Below, in pieces: positions 1 through 7,710 of a stretch of 64,000 bases of DNA (the first letter of the stretch is position 1; each line of letters opens with the position of its first letter). The translations under genes and the position numbers were made by a program. Below the pieces are notes generated by a model. The model searched no databases. It was given only the letters and a program-made list of their open reading frames with translations, and had not been told where the DNA came from. The DNA is from Pseudomonas sp. ACM7 (GTDB lineage Bacteria; Pseudomonadota; Gammaproteobacteria; Pseudomonadales; Pseudomonadaceae), in the NCBI RefSeq assembly GCF_004136015.1, contig NZ_CP024866.1, forward strand, positions 4,162,529 through 4,226,528. The letters are read 5' to 3'.

Positions 1-1135
1 CTTCGCGAATCGGCCGCTGGCCTTTGACGAAGTAGGTTTCGTTGCGCACGATCGCCGGCTGCCATTTGCCGCCGACTTCGTAGGAAAGACCATTGCCCTG
101 GCGTTTGATTTTTTCCAGGAACAGGTCCTGGTTGTCGCCCATGACGGTGGTCATGCTCCACGCCACTTTGCCGTTGAAACCGCCGAGCACCATCGGCAAA
201 CCGGCAATCGTCACACCAGAAGCCTGGTACTTCGGCGCGCGAATCTGCACGTAACTGAACAACGACGGCACGCCCAGTGGGCCATGACTGTCGCTGGCCA
301 GCAGGCTTTTGCCGCTGCGACTGCGTTGCGGGCCGATCGCCCAGTTGTTCGACGAGGTGGCGCCCAGCAAATTCAGATCGGACAGTTGGCTCGTGGCTTT
401 GCTGATCTCGGCCAGGCCCGGGATTTGCCCGTTGAGCTTGATGCCCTGAAGTTTTTCAGCTTCGGCTAGCGGTAGTTTTTCATCGGGAGCGGACGGCGTC
501 AGCCACGGGAGCTTGTCGGTGCTGACGGTCTGGGCCAGCATCAGCGAGGCAATCTCTTCCGGCAGGTTGGCCGACTGGCTGAAGTTCAGCAGGCAGAAAA
601 TCAGCGCCGAATCTTCCGGTTTCCAGTATTCAGGCTTGTAGCCGGTGGCCGTGAGGTCCGCTGGCAGCTTGTCGCGATAGCGGAACAGGTAGGCGTTGAC
701 GCCGCGGGCATAGACTTCGAAGAAGCGTTTGAGGCGCGGCGAAGACGCCTTGTACAACTCGCCGGCGCTTTTCTTCAGATTGACGGCGCGCATGTAGCGG
801 TCAGCGTCGAGCAGGTCTGAGCCAGACATCTCCGACAAACGGCCCTGAGCCAACAGGCGCAGGGTGACCATTTGCGTGATCCGGTCGGTGGCGTGGACGT
901 AACCCAGGGTGAACAGCGCGTCGTGGAAGGTGTTGCTTTCGATCAACGGCATGCCCATGGCATTGCGGCGTACCGAAACGTTCTGCGCCAGGCCCTTGAG
1001 CGGCTGCACACCGGTGGTCGGCGGGAGGGTGTCCTGGGTGTTCCAGGTCTGACAACCGGTCAGGCTCAAAACACCGGCCACTGCAGCGGCAACGCCGAAC
1101 CGGGGAAGAAAATGTGTAAGGGCTGGCGAGGCCAT
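1..1135 (-). CDS. Penicillin acylase family lipoprotein (Ntn hydrolase), C-terminus outside the window
   Basis: The frame is open from an ATG at 1135 to the window edge, so about the first 378 residues are visible and the C-terminal part is missing. It begins with a lipoprotein signal peptide whose lipobox reads LTGC near residue 28. Known members of this Ntn family are cleaved autocatalytically, and the new N-terminal Ser is the nucleophile. Here the hallmark SSNNWAIGP places that Ser at about residue 262, which fits an alpha chain of normal length. It is followed by [11 protein letters not shown] and a beta-chain start typical of the family. Substrates in the family include beta-lactam side chains and acyl-homoserine lactones; the substrate here cannot be read from sequence. 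It likely acts in the periplasm or outer membrane. Confidence 0.85.
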   Translation of the reverse strand, partial: MASPALTHFLPRFGVAAAVAGVLSLTGCQTWNTQDTLPPTTGVQPLKGLAQNVSVRRNAMGMPLIESNTFHDALFTLGYVHATDRITQMVTLRLLAQGRLSEMSGSDLLDADRYMRAVNLKKSAGELYKASSPRLKRFFEVYARGVNAYLFRYRDKLPADLTATGYKPEYWKPEDSALIFCLLNFSQSANLPEEIASLMLAQTVSTDKLPWLTPSAPDEKLPLAEAEKLQGIKLNGQIPGLAEISKATSQLSDLNLLGATSSNNWAIGPQRSRSGKSLLASDSHGPLGVPSLFSYVQIRAPKYQASGVTIAGLPMVLGGFNGKVAWSMTTVMGDNQDLFLEKIKRQGNGLSYEVGGKWQPAIVRNETYFVKGQRPIRE

Positions 1136-1245
1136 GGCAAAGCTCCTGCGGGGGGGTAGCGTCATTAAAGGCGCTACGTTAGTGAGCAGGAGGTGGCCGC
1201 GCAAGCGGGGTATCAGGTTATTTCAGGATTTGTCTGTGGAACGGA

Positions 1246-1336
1246 AAAAGATCGCAGCCTCGTTTCACACGACAGCTCCTACACGGTTTTGCATTCCCTG
1301 TAGGAGCTGTCGAGTGAAACGAGGCTGCGATCTTTT
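1246..1336. repeat. Palindromic intergenic repeat, 'GATCGCAGCC' family
   Basis: Two inverted arms, AAAGATCGCAGCCTCG and its complement, flank an inner pair containing CAGCTCCTAC and GTAGGAGCTG. It lies between the divergent acylase region and the 3' end of the GST gene. Four more copies of the same family occur in the window (around 3594, 24319, 26769 and 43136). Confidence 0.85.
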
Positions 1337-1345
1337 GATCTTCCA

Positions 1346-1990
1346 TCAGGATTTAGGCGGGTTGATCTTGGCCGCGAGGGCATACGCCTTCACCGTCGCC
1401 GGACGGCTCTGGATGTGGTTGAACCAGCGCAGCACGTTGGGGAAGTCTTCCAGGTTCTGGCTCTGCCACTTGTGGGAAACGATCCACGGGTAGATCGCCA
1501 TGTCGGCAATGCTGTATTCGCTGCCGGCGACGAAGTCTTTATCGGCCAGCTGCTTGTCGAGTACCCCATAGAGGCGGGCGGTTTCGTCGATGTAGCGCTT
1601 GATTGCGTAGGGGATCTTCTCCGGCGCGAACTGGCTGAAGTGATGATTCTGCCCCGCCATCGGGCCCAGGCCGCCCATCTGCCAGAACAACCATTGCAGC
1701 GCTTGTTGGCGACCGCGCAGGTCTTTGGGCAGGAACTTGCCGGTTTTCTCTGCCAGGTACAGCAAAATCGCCCCGGACTCGAACAGTGCCAACGGCTCAC
1801 CGCCATCGGCCGGTTCGGGATCGACGATGGCCGGAATTTTGTTGTTCGGGGAGATTTTCAGGAATTCGGGTTTGAACTGGTCGTTCTGGCTGATGTTGAT
1901 CGGGTGCACGTTGTAGGGCAGGCCGGCTTCTTCAAGGAATATCGAGATTTTGTGGCCGTTGGGGGTGGTCCAGTAATACAGGTCGATCAT
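1346..1990 (-). CDS. Glutathione S-transferase, Nu class (YfcG/YghU-like disulfide-bond oxidoreductase)
   Basis: This 214-residue protein has the thioredoxin-fold N-terminal domain (about residues 1-85) followed by the helical GST C-terminal domain. The start YYWTTPNGHKI keeps the Thr9 and Asn11 pair that binds the glutathione thiol in E. coli YfcG, and FESGAILLYLAEK is the conserved glutathione gamma-glutamyl binding segment. Family members reduce disulfides with glutathione in the cytoplasm and show little classical transferase activity. The ATG at 1990 is preferred over an in-frame TTG four codons upstream because GGAG lies about eight bases before it. It stands alone, between a palindromic repeat and a divergent hydrolase gene. 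Confidence 0.9.
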   Translation of the reverse strand: MIDLYYWTTPNGHKISIFLEEAGLPYNVHPINISQNDQFKPEFLKISPNNKIPAIVDPEPADGGEPLALFESGAILLYLAEKTGKFLPKDLRGRQQALQWLFWQMGGLGPMAGQNHHFSQFAPEKIPYAIKRYIDETARLYGVLDKQLADKDFVAGSEYSIADMAIYPWIVSHKWQSQNLEDFPNVLRWFNHIQSRPATVKAYALAAKINPPKS

Positions 1991-2136
1991 TGAGTACTCC
2001 AAATCAAGAGACGTCGTTACTTGCGGACAGCAAACGCCGGCATCAGGTCGTCCTGTTTGCGTTCGATAGCTTGCCTGTAGGAACAGGTGATGCTGAAGTG
2101 CGTGAAATTCAATGACCCCGCATGAGAAAAACCGGC

Positions 2137-2688
2137 ATGGAGCTCAAAACAAACGCGGCACTGATCATCATCGATCAACAAAAAGGCATTCTGCATCCCA
2201 AACTCGGTCGCCGAAATAATCTTCAGGCCGAGGAGCGAATCCTCGATTTGCTAGCGCGTTGGCGTCGAACCGGGCGACCGGTCATTCATGTGCAGCACCT
2301 GTCCCGTTCACCTGACTCGGTGTTCTGGCCGCAGCAATCGGGGGTGGAATTTCAGGAGCGGTTTCAGCCACAGGCCGGTGAGCAGCTTATTCAAAAGCAG
2401 GTGCCGGATGCGTTTTGTGCGTCGGGGCTTGAGCGGACTTTGCGAGAGGCGGGGATCGATCAGTTGGTCATTGTTGGCGTAGCGACCAACAACTCGGTGG
2501 AATCCACGGCGCGAACGGCCGGGAATCTGGGGTTTGAAACGTGGGTCGTGGAGGATGCGTGTTTTACCTTCGACAAGGCTGACTACTTTGGGAAAACCCA
2601 TACAGCCGAGGAAGTGCATGCGATGTCGCTGGGTAATCTACAGGGCGAATACGCGACGGTCGTGAGCGTTGCGCAGATCCTGAAGTGA
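2137..2688 (+). CDS. Isochorismatase-family hydrolase with Ser in place of the catalytic Cys
   Basis: The 183-residue protein has the compact isochorismatase/nicotinamidase alpha/beta fold. With this start, Asp13 lies in ALIIIDQQ and Lys87 in IQKQVPDAF, at the places of the family's catalytic Asp and Lys. The third residue, normally the nucleophilic Cys in a GVxTNxCVxxT segment, is Ser120 in GVATNNSVESTAR. A Cys at 142 lies in a different strand. Related groups without the Cys exist, for example E. coli YecD with Gly, so this may be a stable subfamily rather than a dead enzyme. Substrate is unknown. An alternative ATG lies five codons upstream at 2122; neither has a strong ribosome binding site. 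Confidence 0.8.
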   Translation: MELKTNAALIIIDQQKGILHPKLGRRNNLQAEERILDLLARWRRTGRPVIHVQHLSRSPDSVFWPQQSGVEFQERFQPQAGEQLIQKQVPDAFCASGLERTLREAGIDQLVIVGVATNNSVESTARTAGNLGFETWVVEDACFTFDKADYFGKTHTAEEVHAMSLGNLQGEYATVVSVAQILK

Positions 2689-2706
2689 GGGTGACTTTGA
2701 GGGCCT

Positions 2707-2802
2707 CTTCGCGGGCAAGCCCGCTCCCACAGGGGATTTGCAGTGGCCGCAAAAATTGGGCCTGGTGCAACTCAAATGTGGGAGCGGGCTTGCTCGCGAA
2801 GG
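2707..2802. repeat. REP-type inverted repeat pair, 'GCGAGCAAGCCCGCTCCCAC' family
   Basis: The left arm (GGGCAAGCCCGCTCCCAC) and the right arm (GTGGGAGCGGGCTTGCTCGCG) are inverted copies about 45 bases apart. Each arm also contains a small internal palindrome, as in Pseudomonas REP sequences. It lies between two convergent genes. Confidence 0.9.
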
Positions 2803-2838
2803 CGATTCAATAGACGAAGAAGATCTCCACCCGAAGCA

Positions 2839-3066
2839 TCAAGCGCCGTGGCACTTCTTGAATTTCTTGCCGTTGCCGCATGGGCAAGGGTCGTTGCGGC
2901 CGACGTCTTTCAGGGCGTTGCGCACCGGTTCCTGGTGGGCGTGGCCGCAGTTCGGGCCGTGGACATGGCCATGGTCGTGATCATGGTGGTCGTGATGGTC
3001 ATGATGGTCATGATGGTCATGATCGTGGTTGCAGTCAGGGCCATGGACATGGGGTTGCTGGGTCAT
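2839..3066 (-). CDS. Small SEC-C zinc-binding protein with a His/Asp repeat
   Basis: The 75-residue protein ends in a SEC-C motif, [19 protein letters not shown], whose CxC and CH/C residues bind zinc in SecA and many other proteins. The N-terminal half is a run of HDH units between two near-identical blocks, [11 protein letters not shown] and [11 protein letters not shown], and so is very rich in potential metal ligands. Its start codon overlaps the stop of the upstream LEA-type gene by four bases (ATGA), which suggests translational coupling. A role in zinc or nickel binding is inference. The DNA of the repeat is a tandem array around 2985-3035 and could vary in length. Confidence 0.85.
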   Translation of the reverse strand: MTQQPHVHGPDCNHDHDHHDHHDHHDHHDHDHGHVHGPNCGHAHQEPVRNALKDVGRNDPCPCGNGKKFKKCHGA

Positions 3067-3557
3067 CGGTTTTGCTCCGGAATTAAATCGGCGGGGATTA
3101 TCACGCCATTGCGCGCCAGGTGCACGTAGTGCGCGATGAATAAACCGGTTTCCAGTTCACCTTCCAGACGATAGGGAATGGGCTGCTTGGGTTTTTTCAG
3201 CAGTTTCACCAGATCCCGCACCTTGGGCCACAGGTTGGTGCGGATCGGCACTTTGAAGTAGGCACTGCGTTTGGGGCCGACTGTGAACCAGTGTTCGTGC
3301 TCACCTTCGGTCAGCAGCATGTCGCCCAAGTGAATGCGGTACTCGATGCCCCGCACCGTCAGGTCACTGTCGTTGGGGTTGTCGACGCGAAAGTGCAGCA
3401 GGAATTTTTGCTGCATCAGTTTGGCCTGGACCACTTCGACCTTGACCAGATGCACCTGCGGTTCCGGTTCATCATCGCCGAACCAGGACGCACAGCCGCC
3501 AAGCCCCAGAAACAGGAGCAGGGTGAACAGATAAAGTGCGGGTCGCCGGGTGATCAT
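3063..3557 (-). CDS. LEA type 2 (WHy domain) family lipoprotein
   Basis: The 164-residue protein begins with a signal peptide ending in the lipobox LGGC at about residue 22, so it is probably lipid-anchored in the envelope. The rest matches the LEA_2/WHy layout: a strand-rich domain with the typical [18 protein letters not shown] segment, in which asparagine-proline turns connect beta strands. Proteins of this family in bacteria are small periplasmic or outer membrane lipoproteins of poorly defined function, often linked to desiccation or stress. It is the first gene of a two-gene unit with the SEC-C protein. Confidence 0.85.
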   Translation of the reverse strand: MITRRPALYLFTLLLFLGLGGCASWFGDDEPEPQVHLVKVEVVQAKLMQQKFLLHFRVDNPNDSDLTVRGIEYRIHLGDMLLTEGEHEHWFTVGPKRSAYFKVPIRTNLWPKVRDLVKLLKKPKQPIPYRLEGELETGLFIAHYVHLARNGVIIPADLIPEQNR

Positions 3558-3593
3558 GGTCGGGTTTCTCCCTTGAGCACCAGTCTAGCCCTA

Positions 3594-3683
3594 AAAGATC
3601 GTAGCCTTCGGCAGCTCTTACACTGGATCGGCGTACACCCGTAGGAGCTGCCGAAGGCTCGGGCCGCGTTCGGACGATCTTTT
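3594..3683. repeat. Palindromic intergenic repeat, 'GATCGCAGCC' family (diverged)
   Basis: AAAAGATCGTAGCCTTCGGCAG and its inverted partner GGAGCTGCCGAAGGCT enclose a short loop. The outer arm on the right is altered by inserted bases (GGGCCGCGTTCGGAC before GATCTTTT), so this copy is degenerate compared with those at 1246 and 26769. Confidence 0.8.
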
Positions 3684-3692
3684 GACGTCACT

Positions 3693-4169
3693 TCAACTGG
3701 TGAAATAACCCGCACAACACTTTTTGAATTTCTGTCCGCTGGCGCAAGGGCACGCATCATTGCGTCCGGCCTTGAGTTGTACGGTGGGGTCGATGAAGTA
3801 CCAGTGGCCGGCGTTCTGCACGAACGACGAGCGCTCGCGGTGGCTGTGTTCACCGCTGCCGTCGTGCCAGCGCGCGGTGAAGGTCACGAAGGCATGTTCC
3901 GGCTGACCGCCCAAAACCTCGGAGCTTTCCACTTCAAGGCCCAGCCAGGTGCTTTGGGCGCTCCAGTCGCTGATGGACTGTCGATCCAGGCCTGCCTGTT
4001 GTGCGGGCAGGGTGGTCGCCACCAGATAATCGATCAGCCCCAGTACGTAGGCGCTGTAGCGCGAACGCATCAAGACTTCGGCACACGGCGCCGGATGGCC
4101 GGCATGGTAATGACCACAGCAGGCATCAAGCAGGGTGCCGCTACCGCAGGGGCAAATGGATGTACTCAT
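3693..4169 (-). CDS. YchJ family SEC-C protein (UPF0225)
   Basis: The 158-residue protein has SEC-C-type zinc motifs at both ends, [14 protein letters not shown] near the N-terminus and [16 protein letters not shown] near the C-terminus. The middle part ([20 protein letters not shown]) is the NTF2-like core of the YchJ family. Biochemical function is not established for the family. The ATG at 4169 gives the usual YchJ N-terminus; the frame extends further upstream only without a start that fits homologs. It follows the DUF6231-like gene by four bases and is probably co-transcribed with it, as I recall for P. aeruginosa PA1039-PA1040. Confidence 0.9.
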   Translation of the reverse strand: MSTSICPCGSGTLLDACCGHYHAGHPAPCAEVLMRSRYSAYVLGLIDYLVATTLPAQQAGLDRQSISDWSAQSTWLGLEVESSEVLGGQPEHAFVTFTARWHDGSGEHSHRERSSFVQNAGHWYFIDPTVQLKAGRNDACPCASGQKFKKCCAGYFTS

Positions 4170-4173
4170 CGCG

Positions 4174-4671
4174 TTACCACCAATATTTCCCGAAGTTTTC
4201 CGGATTGGCCCAGAACCGTGAGTTGAGCCAGTCGGGGACTTGTTTGTAGTCAAGCAGATCATAGGTGAACAGGGTCAGCACTTGATCGTCGCGCTGGAAG
4301 CGTTCGCTGGCTTGCAGGGCCAGGGAGAAAAAGTCGGTCTCCTGCCAGCCGCTGGCCGGCAAGTCCGCCAGCACCGCGATGCGACTGGCATTGAGGTTAC
4401 GGATCCCGCCAAGCAGGTTCAGGCCATCGCGCTTGGGCAAATGTTCGAGGCAATCGACCACCAGCGCCAGGTCAAACCGGCGCGCCGCCAGTTCAGCAGG
4501 CAACGGTCCAGGTGCCGCATGGGCCACACGAGTGTCCGGGTGCGCCAGCTTGAAGGCCTCGAGCGCGGGGAACTCGCTGGCGCCAATCAGCAACAGGCGC
4601 GCGGGGGCATAACGATCAAGCAAAGCGGCCAACGCCTGCTGGGGCGTGCGCGAAGAAATACCTGCAATCAT
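4174..4671 (-). CDS. DUF6231-like protein resembling a minimal methyltransferase fold
   Basis: The 165-residue protein has a Rossmann-like pattern: [10 protein letters not shown] at about residues 24-33, then [19 protein letters not shown] at about 65-83, which resembles motifs I and IV of class I methyltransferases. The glycine-rich SAM loop is weak, so catalysis is uncertain. I recognise it as a conserved Pseudomonas family located upstream of ychJ, named DUF6231 from memory. The ATG at 4671 leaves four bases between its stop and the ychJ start, so the two genes form an operon. Confidence 0.75.
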   Translation of the reverse strand: MIAGISSRTPQQALAALLDRYAPARLLLIGASEFPALEAFKLAHPDTRVAHAAPGPLPAELAARRFDLALVVDCLEHLPKRDGLNLLGGIRNLNASRIAVLADLPASGWQETDFFSLALQASERFQRDDQVLTLFTYDLLDYKQVPDWLNSRFWANPENFGKYWW

Positions 4672-4808
4672 CGAAGATCCTCAATCAGAGCTGCCAAGAC
4701 TAGCCTGCTCCAAGGACCGGGCCTAGAGCTGGTTCGTCCTAAAAGCGCCGATCTGCCGTGAACACGGGTTAAAACTGCAATGGCCTATTGCTGGCGGAGA
4801 TTAAAACT

Positions 4809-4862
4809 CGGGTCTTTACTACCTGAATCGGTTCTCTGCCGATCCCCTCAGGAGAAAACTAG
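4809..4862 (+). promoter_or_regulatory. Leader of first OmpA-family gene with hairpin covering the ribosome binding site
   Basis: The sequence CGGGTCTTTACT (4809-4820) is followed by CCTGA (4822-4826), which can pair with TCAGG (4848-4852), and TCGG (4828-4831), which can pair with CCGA (4839-4842). The second strand includes the AGG of the Shine-Dalgarno AGGAG at 4850-4854. The same 12-base element, the same spacing of 42 bases to the ATG, and an analogous hairpin occur before the next gene. Confidence 0.55.
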
Positions 4863-5558
4863 ATGAGCATAGTTCGCACAGCATTACCCTTGGTTCTGCT
4901 AACCAGTGTGTTGACTGGTTGCGCAGGTTTGCAGAAAACCGACTGGCCGACCTGTGCGGCGGTCGGTGGTGTCGTGGGCGCAGGTCTCGGCGCGACCGAG
5001 AGCTCGGCATGGGCGGGGTATGGCGCGCTGCTCGTCGGCGGCACGGCTGCGGCCTATTGCTGGGTTCACGGTGATGGCGACGAAGACGGCGATGGCGTGC
5101 CGGATAGCCGCGACAAGTGCCCGGGAACACCTAGAGGCGTGCGGGTCGATGCCGACGGTTGCCCTCCACCGGTGCCTGCGCCAGTGGTCGAAGAAGCGGC
5201 CGTGGTTAAAGAAGAAGTCATCGTCATTCGCGATGTTCACTTCCAGTTCGACAAGGCCACACTGACCCCGGCCGACAAATTGGTACTCGATAAAATCGCC
5301 ACTCGCTTGAAAGGGGAAGCGCCTAACGCCCAACTGACTGTAACCGGTCACACCGACAGCGTTGGCAGCGATACCTATAACCAGAAATTGTCGGACCGTC
5401 GAGCGCACTCGGTGGTCGAGTACCTGATTTCCCAAGGCGTACCCCGCAGCGAATTCGTGTCTGTTACCGGTGCCGGTGAAAGCCAGCCGGTTGCCGATAA
5501 CAAAACCGCTGACGGCCGCTCGATGAACCGTCGCACGGAAATCAAAATCAACCGCTAA
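4863..5558 (+). CDS. OmpA family lipoprotein with thrombospondin type 3 repeat
   Basis: The 231-residue protein starts with a lipoprotein signal peptide, lipobox LTGC at about residue 20. A glycine-rich hydrophobic stretch (VGGVVGAGLGATESS) follows, then a calcium-binding TSP3-like acidic segment (DGDEDGDGVPDSRDKCPGTP) at about residues 71-90, and a C-terminal OmpA domain with the peptidoglycan-binding signature TVTGHTDSVGSDTYNQKLSDRR. Proteins of this layout anchor the outer membrane to peptidoglycan. The start has AGGAG eight bases upstream. It is the first of two tandem paralogs and, from memory, corresponds to P. aeruginosa PA1041. Confidence 0.92.
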   Translation: MSIVRTALPLVLLTSVLTGCAGLQKTDWPTCAAVGGVVGAGLGATESSAWAGYGALLVGGTAAAYCWVHGDGDEDGDGVPDSRDKCPGTPRGVRVDADGCPPPVPAPVVEEAAVVKEEVIVIRDVHFQFDKATLTPADKLVLDKIATRLKGEAPNAQLTVTGHTDSVGSDTYNQKLSDRRAHSVVEYLISQGVPRSEFVSVTGAGESQPVADNKTADGRSMNRRTEIKINR

Positions 5559-5594
5559 CCCCCTCGTACTCCGCGGCTTGTGCAGTCGCGGATG

Positions 5595-5648
5595 CGGGTC
5601 TTTACTCCTGTGTGACCGGCATTGGCCGGTAACACAGGAGCTTTCACC
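5595..5648 (+). promoter_or_regulatory. Leader of second OmpA-family gene with long hairpin burying the ribosome binding site
   Basis: After CGGGTCTTTACT (5595-5606), CTCCTGTGT (5605-5613) is perfectly complementary to ACACAGGAG (5632-5640), and ACCGG (5615-5619) to CCGGT (5626-5630), leaving one G/A mismatch and a six-base loop. The Shine-Dalgarno AGGAG (5636-5640) lies wholly inside the stem. The hairpin therefore could block translation until melted. Confidence 0.65.
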
Positions 5649-6365
5649 ATGAGTGTTCTCACACGGACCGTCTTGCCGGTTGTGCTGCTTGGCAGCCTGT
5701 TGACCGGTTGCGCTACTCACAGCGATGGCACCGCCCCCCTCAATCAACGAACCTGGCCAATCTGCAGCGTTATCGGCGGCCTGGTCGGTGGCGGTCTGGG
5801 CGCTCTCCAAAGTAGCGGTTGGGCGGCCGGTGGGGCGGCGCTTGGTATCTTGACCGGTGGCTTGATCTGTTACGCCCAGGATGGCGACGAAGACGATGAT
5901 GGAGTCTTCGATCGACGCGATCGCTGCCCTGATACGCCGGCCAATACCCCCGTCGAACATCATGGTTGCCCATTGCCGCAGTACCCGGCCAGCGTGAAAC
6001 CTGAACCTGCTCAATCGGAGGTCATCACCCTGAGCGACGCGGGCGACGTACTGTTTGCCTTCAACCAATCCGAACTGACCCCAGCCGCGCAGAGCAAGCT
6101 GGATTCGCTGATGCCCAAACTGCAAAGCGCCGATGTGGTGAGCATCAAGGTGATCGGTCATACCGACAGCATCGGCTCGGACACCTATAACCAGGCACTC
6201 TCGGAACGTCGTGCCAGTAGCGTGGCGGCCTACCTGTTGAGTCAGGGCGTGGCGCCGAACAAGCTCACCAGCGAGGGCAAGGGCCAAAGTCAGCCAGTGG
6301 CCGATAACGAAACGGAAGAAGGGCGGGCGAAAAACCGTCGGGTGGAGTTGCACATCAATCGCTGA
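5649..6365 (+). CDS. OmpA family lipoprotein with thrombospondin type 3 repeat (tandem paralog)
   Basis: The 238-residue protein has the same order of parts as its upstream neighbour: signal peptide with lipobox LTGC, a Gly-rich hydrophobic region, an acidic TSP3-type segment (DGDEDDDGVFDRRDRCPDTP), and a C-terminal OmpA domain (KVIGHTDSIGSDTYNQALSERR). The two differ mostly in the linker and the lipoprotein neck, so they are an old tandem duplication. The ATG at 5649 has AGGAG at good spacing, but this site is inside a leader hairpin. The role is outer membrane to peptidoglycan attachment. Confidence 0.92.
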   Translation: MSVLTRTVLPVVLLGSLLTGCATHSDGTAPLNQRTWPICSVIGGLVGGGLGALQSSGWAAGGAALGILTGGLICYAQDGDEDDDGVFDRRDRCPDTPANTPVEHHGCPLPQYPASVKPEPAQSEVITLSDAGDVLFAFNQSELTPAAQSKLDSLMPKLQSADVVSIKVIGHTDSIGSDTYNQALSERRASSVAAYLLSQGVAPNKLTSEGKGQSQPVADNETEEGRAKNRRVELHINR

Positions 6366-6378
6366 GCCCCGTGATAGA

Positions 6379-6412
6379 GCCGTCGGACCACAATTGAAGT
6401 CAGTCCGACGGC
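6379..6412. other. Intergenic hairpin after the OmpA pair
   Basis: GCCGTCGGAC (6379-6388) and GTCCGACGGC (6403-6412) form a perfect 10-bp stem with a 14-base loop. No T-run follows, so it is not a clear intrinsic terminator; it may protect the 3' end of the OmpA transcript. Confidence 0.5.
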
Positions 6413-6512
6413 CATTCGGCGGACTTATGAAGAATTTTCCGCTGCCCTCTGGCTTATCCCGCGTGGAAGCCGGTACTGTGCGCGCAAAGAATAATTGTCA
6501 GCGGGGGAGCGT

Positions 6513-6791
6513 ATGAACGTGTTTTGGGGGCTTGGGAAGTTGTTGACCCTGCTGTTCTGGCTGGTGGTGCTGGTCAATCAGTTCATGCCGTTTGTCAATC
6601 CTCTGCATCTGCTGGTCGATCTGGCCGGCAGCCTGCTGGCCTGCCTTCATCTTCTTGAGGCGGTGTTTTGTTTCCGCAGCCTCAGAGGTCGCGCTCACCC
6701 TTGGCTTGATCGCCTGAAGATCCTCTTTTTCGGCGTTTTCCACCTGCAAACCATCCCGGCTCCGACCGCGCCTAAGGCTTCCCATGCGTAA
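6513..6791 (+). CDS. DUF1145 family membrane protein (YhhL-like)
   Basis: The 93-residue protein has two hydrophobic helices (about residues 8-27 and 32-55) and the family pattern MNVFWGLGKLLTLLFW and, near the C-terminus, HPWLDRLKILFFGVFHL. These match the DUF1145 inner membrane family, whose function is not known. The ATG at 6513 is preceded by GGGGGAG; an in-frame start six codons earlier is less likely. Its 3' end overlaps the start of the collagen-like gene by eight bases, so both are likely translated from one message. Confidence 0.85.
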   Translation: MNVFWGLGKLLTLLFWLVVLVNQFMPFVNPLHLLVDLAGSLLACLHLLEAVFCFRSLRGRAHPWLDRLKILFFGVFHLQTIPAPTAPKASHA

Positions 6792-7542
6792 ACTCTGTCT
6801 GCTCGCTGCACTCATCAGCCCGTTGGCCTGCGCCCAGGTGGTGAGCGTCGAAACCAACTCGCTGATGCGTTTGCCCAACACCGCCAGCACCTTGCAGCTG
6901 GAACGCCTGGAAGTGGCCGACTACGGCACGTTGTTGATTCCCTCGAATGTGACCGAGGTATCCGTCGGTGAATTGCGTCTGGGTCGTGAAGCGCGGATCG
7001 CCATCGTACCCGGCGAACAGCCGCTTGAGCTGAAGGTCAGTCGTGCGCAGTTGTCGGAAGGCAGCCAGATCACGGCTCGCGGCGCGCCGGGGACTTACCT
7101 CAAGGCAGCCCGCTCCGGGCGTAACCTGAACTTGCAGATCAAGGCCCTGAGTGCACCGCAATTGTTGGTGGACGCTCGCGGCGGCGCGGGCGCACCGGGT
7201 TTCGTCGGTCTCGATGGGGCCAACGGTCAGGCACCGGGTTGTACCTGGGGCCAGGCCGGCCGTGGTGCCGACGGCAGTGATGGCAGTGACGGTCAGCCGG
7301 GCGCGCCGGGTGCACTGGTTCGTCTGGAAGTGCCGCGTGATTACCCGGCGGAACTGATCAAGGTCCAGGTGGCCGGCGGTGACGGTGGTGTGGCCGGGCC
7401 TGGCGGTAAACCGGGCGCGGGTGGCAAAGCCAAGGGCTGTTTCGTTTACAAGGCCGATGGCGGCAAGAGCGGCCGCCCTGGGGTTGATGGTCAGCCGGGG
7501 CCTGCCGGTGCGGCGGGTTCGGTGACCTTGCAGCGGTTGTAA
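6784..7542 (+). CDS. Exported protein with collagen-like Gly-rich repeats
   Basis: The 252-residue protein begins with a Sec signal peptide that likely ends near CAQ at residues 16-18. An N-terminal beta-rich part (about 20-125) is followed by three Gly-rich collagen-like blocks (for example GAPGFVGLDGANGQAPG, DGSDGQPGAPG and GRPGVDGQPGPAGAAG) separated by short ordinary segments. Two Cys residues, at about 157 and 219, could form a disulfide. Family function is not known. It overlaps the DUF1145 gene and matches, by position, a hypothetical gene in the PA1041-PA1045 region of P. aeruginosa. Confidence 0.8.
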   Translation: MRKLCLLAALISPLACAQVVSVETNSLMRLPNTASTLQLERLEVADYGTLLIPSNVTEVSVGELRLGREARIAIVPGEQPLELKVSRAQLSEGSQITARGAPGTYLKAARSGRNLNLQIKALSAPQLLVDARGGAGAPGFVGLDGANGQAPGCTWGQAGRGADGSDGSDGQPGAPGALVRLEVPRDYPAELIKVQVAGGDGGVAGPGGKPGAGGKAKGCFVYKADGGKSGRPGVDGQPGPAGAAGSVTLQRL

Positions 7543-7559
7543 GAATGACTGAGCTCCCC

Positions 7560-7697
7560 TGTGGCGAGGGGACTTGTCGGAATGCTGCATCACCCCGTTC
7601 GGCTGCGAAGCAGTCGTAAAACCTGTGTGTGCGGTGTATCTGTAGGAATGCAGGGGACCGCTGCGCGGTCCAACGGGGACAAGTCCCCTCGCCACAA
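7560..7697. repeat. Inverted repeat of a third family ('TGTGGCGAGGGGACTTGTC')
   Basis: TGTGGCGAGGGGACTTGTC (7560-7578) and its complement GACAAGTCCCCTCGCCACA (7678-7696) are nearly perfect inverted arms about 100 bases apart. Inside is a smaller palindrome, GGACCGCTGCGCGGTCC. This repeat is different from the two abundant families and appears once in the window, between convergent genes. Confidence 0.8.
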
Positions 7698-7710
7698 AAG
7701 CTGTGAGGCT

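Noticed and set aside
2985..3035. Tandem repeat considered as CRISPR-like or satellite DNA
   Set aside because: Units are 9 bases and in frame, encoding the HDH repeat of the SEC-C protein.
4899..6353. 484-codon open frame antisense to the two OmpA-like genes
   Set aside because: It mirrors two well supported genes, has no domain or ribosome binding site, and long antisense frames are common in GC-rich DNA.
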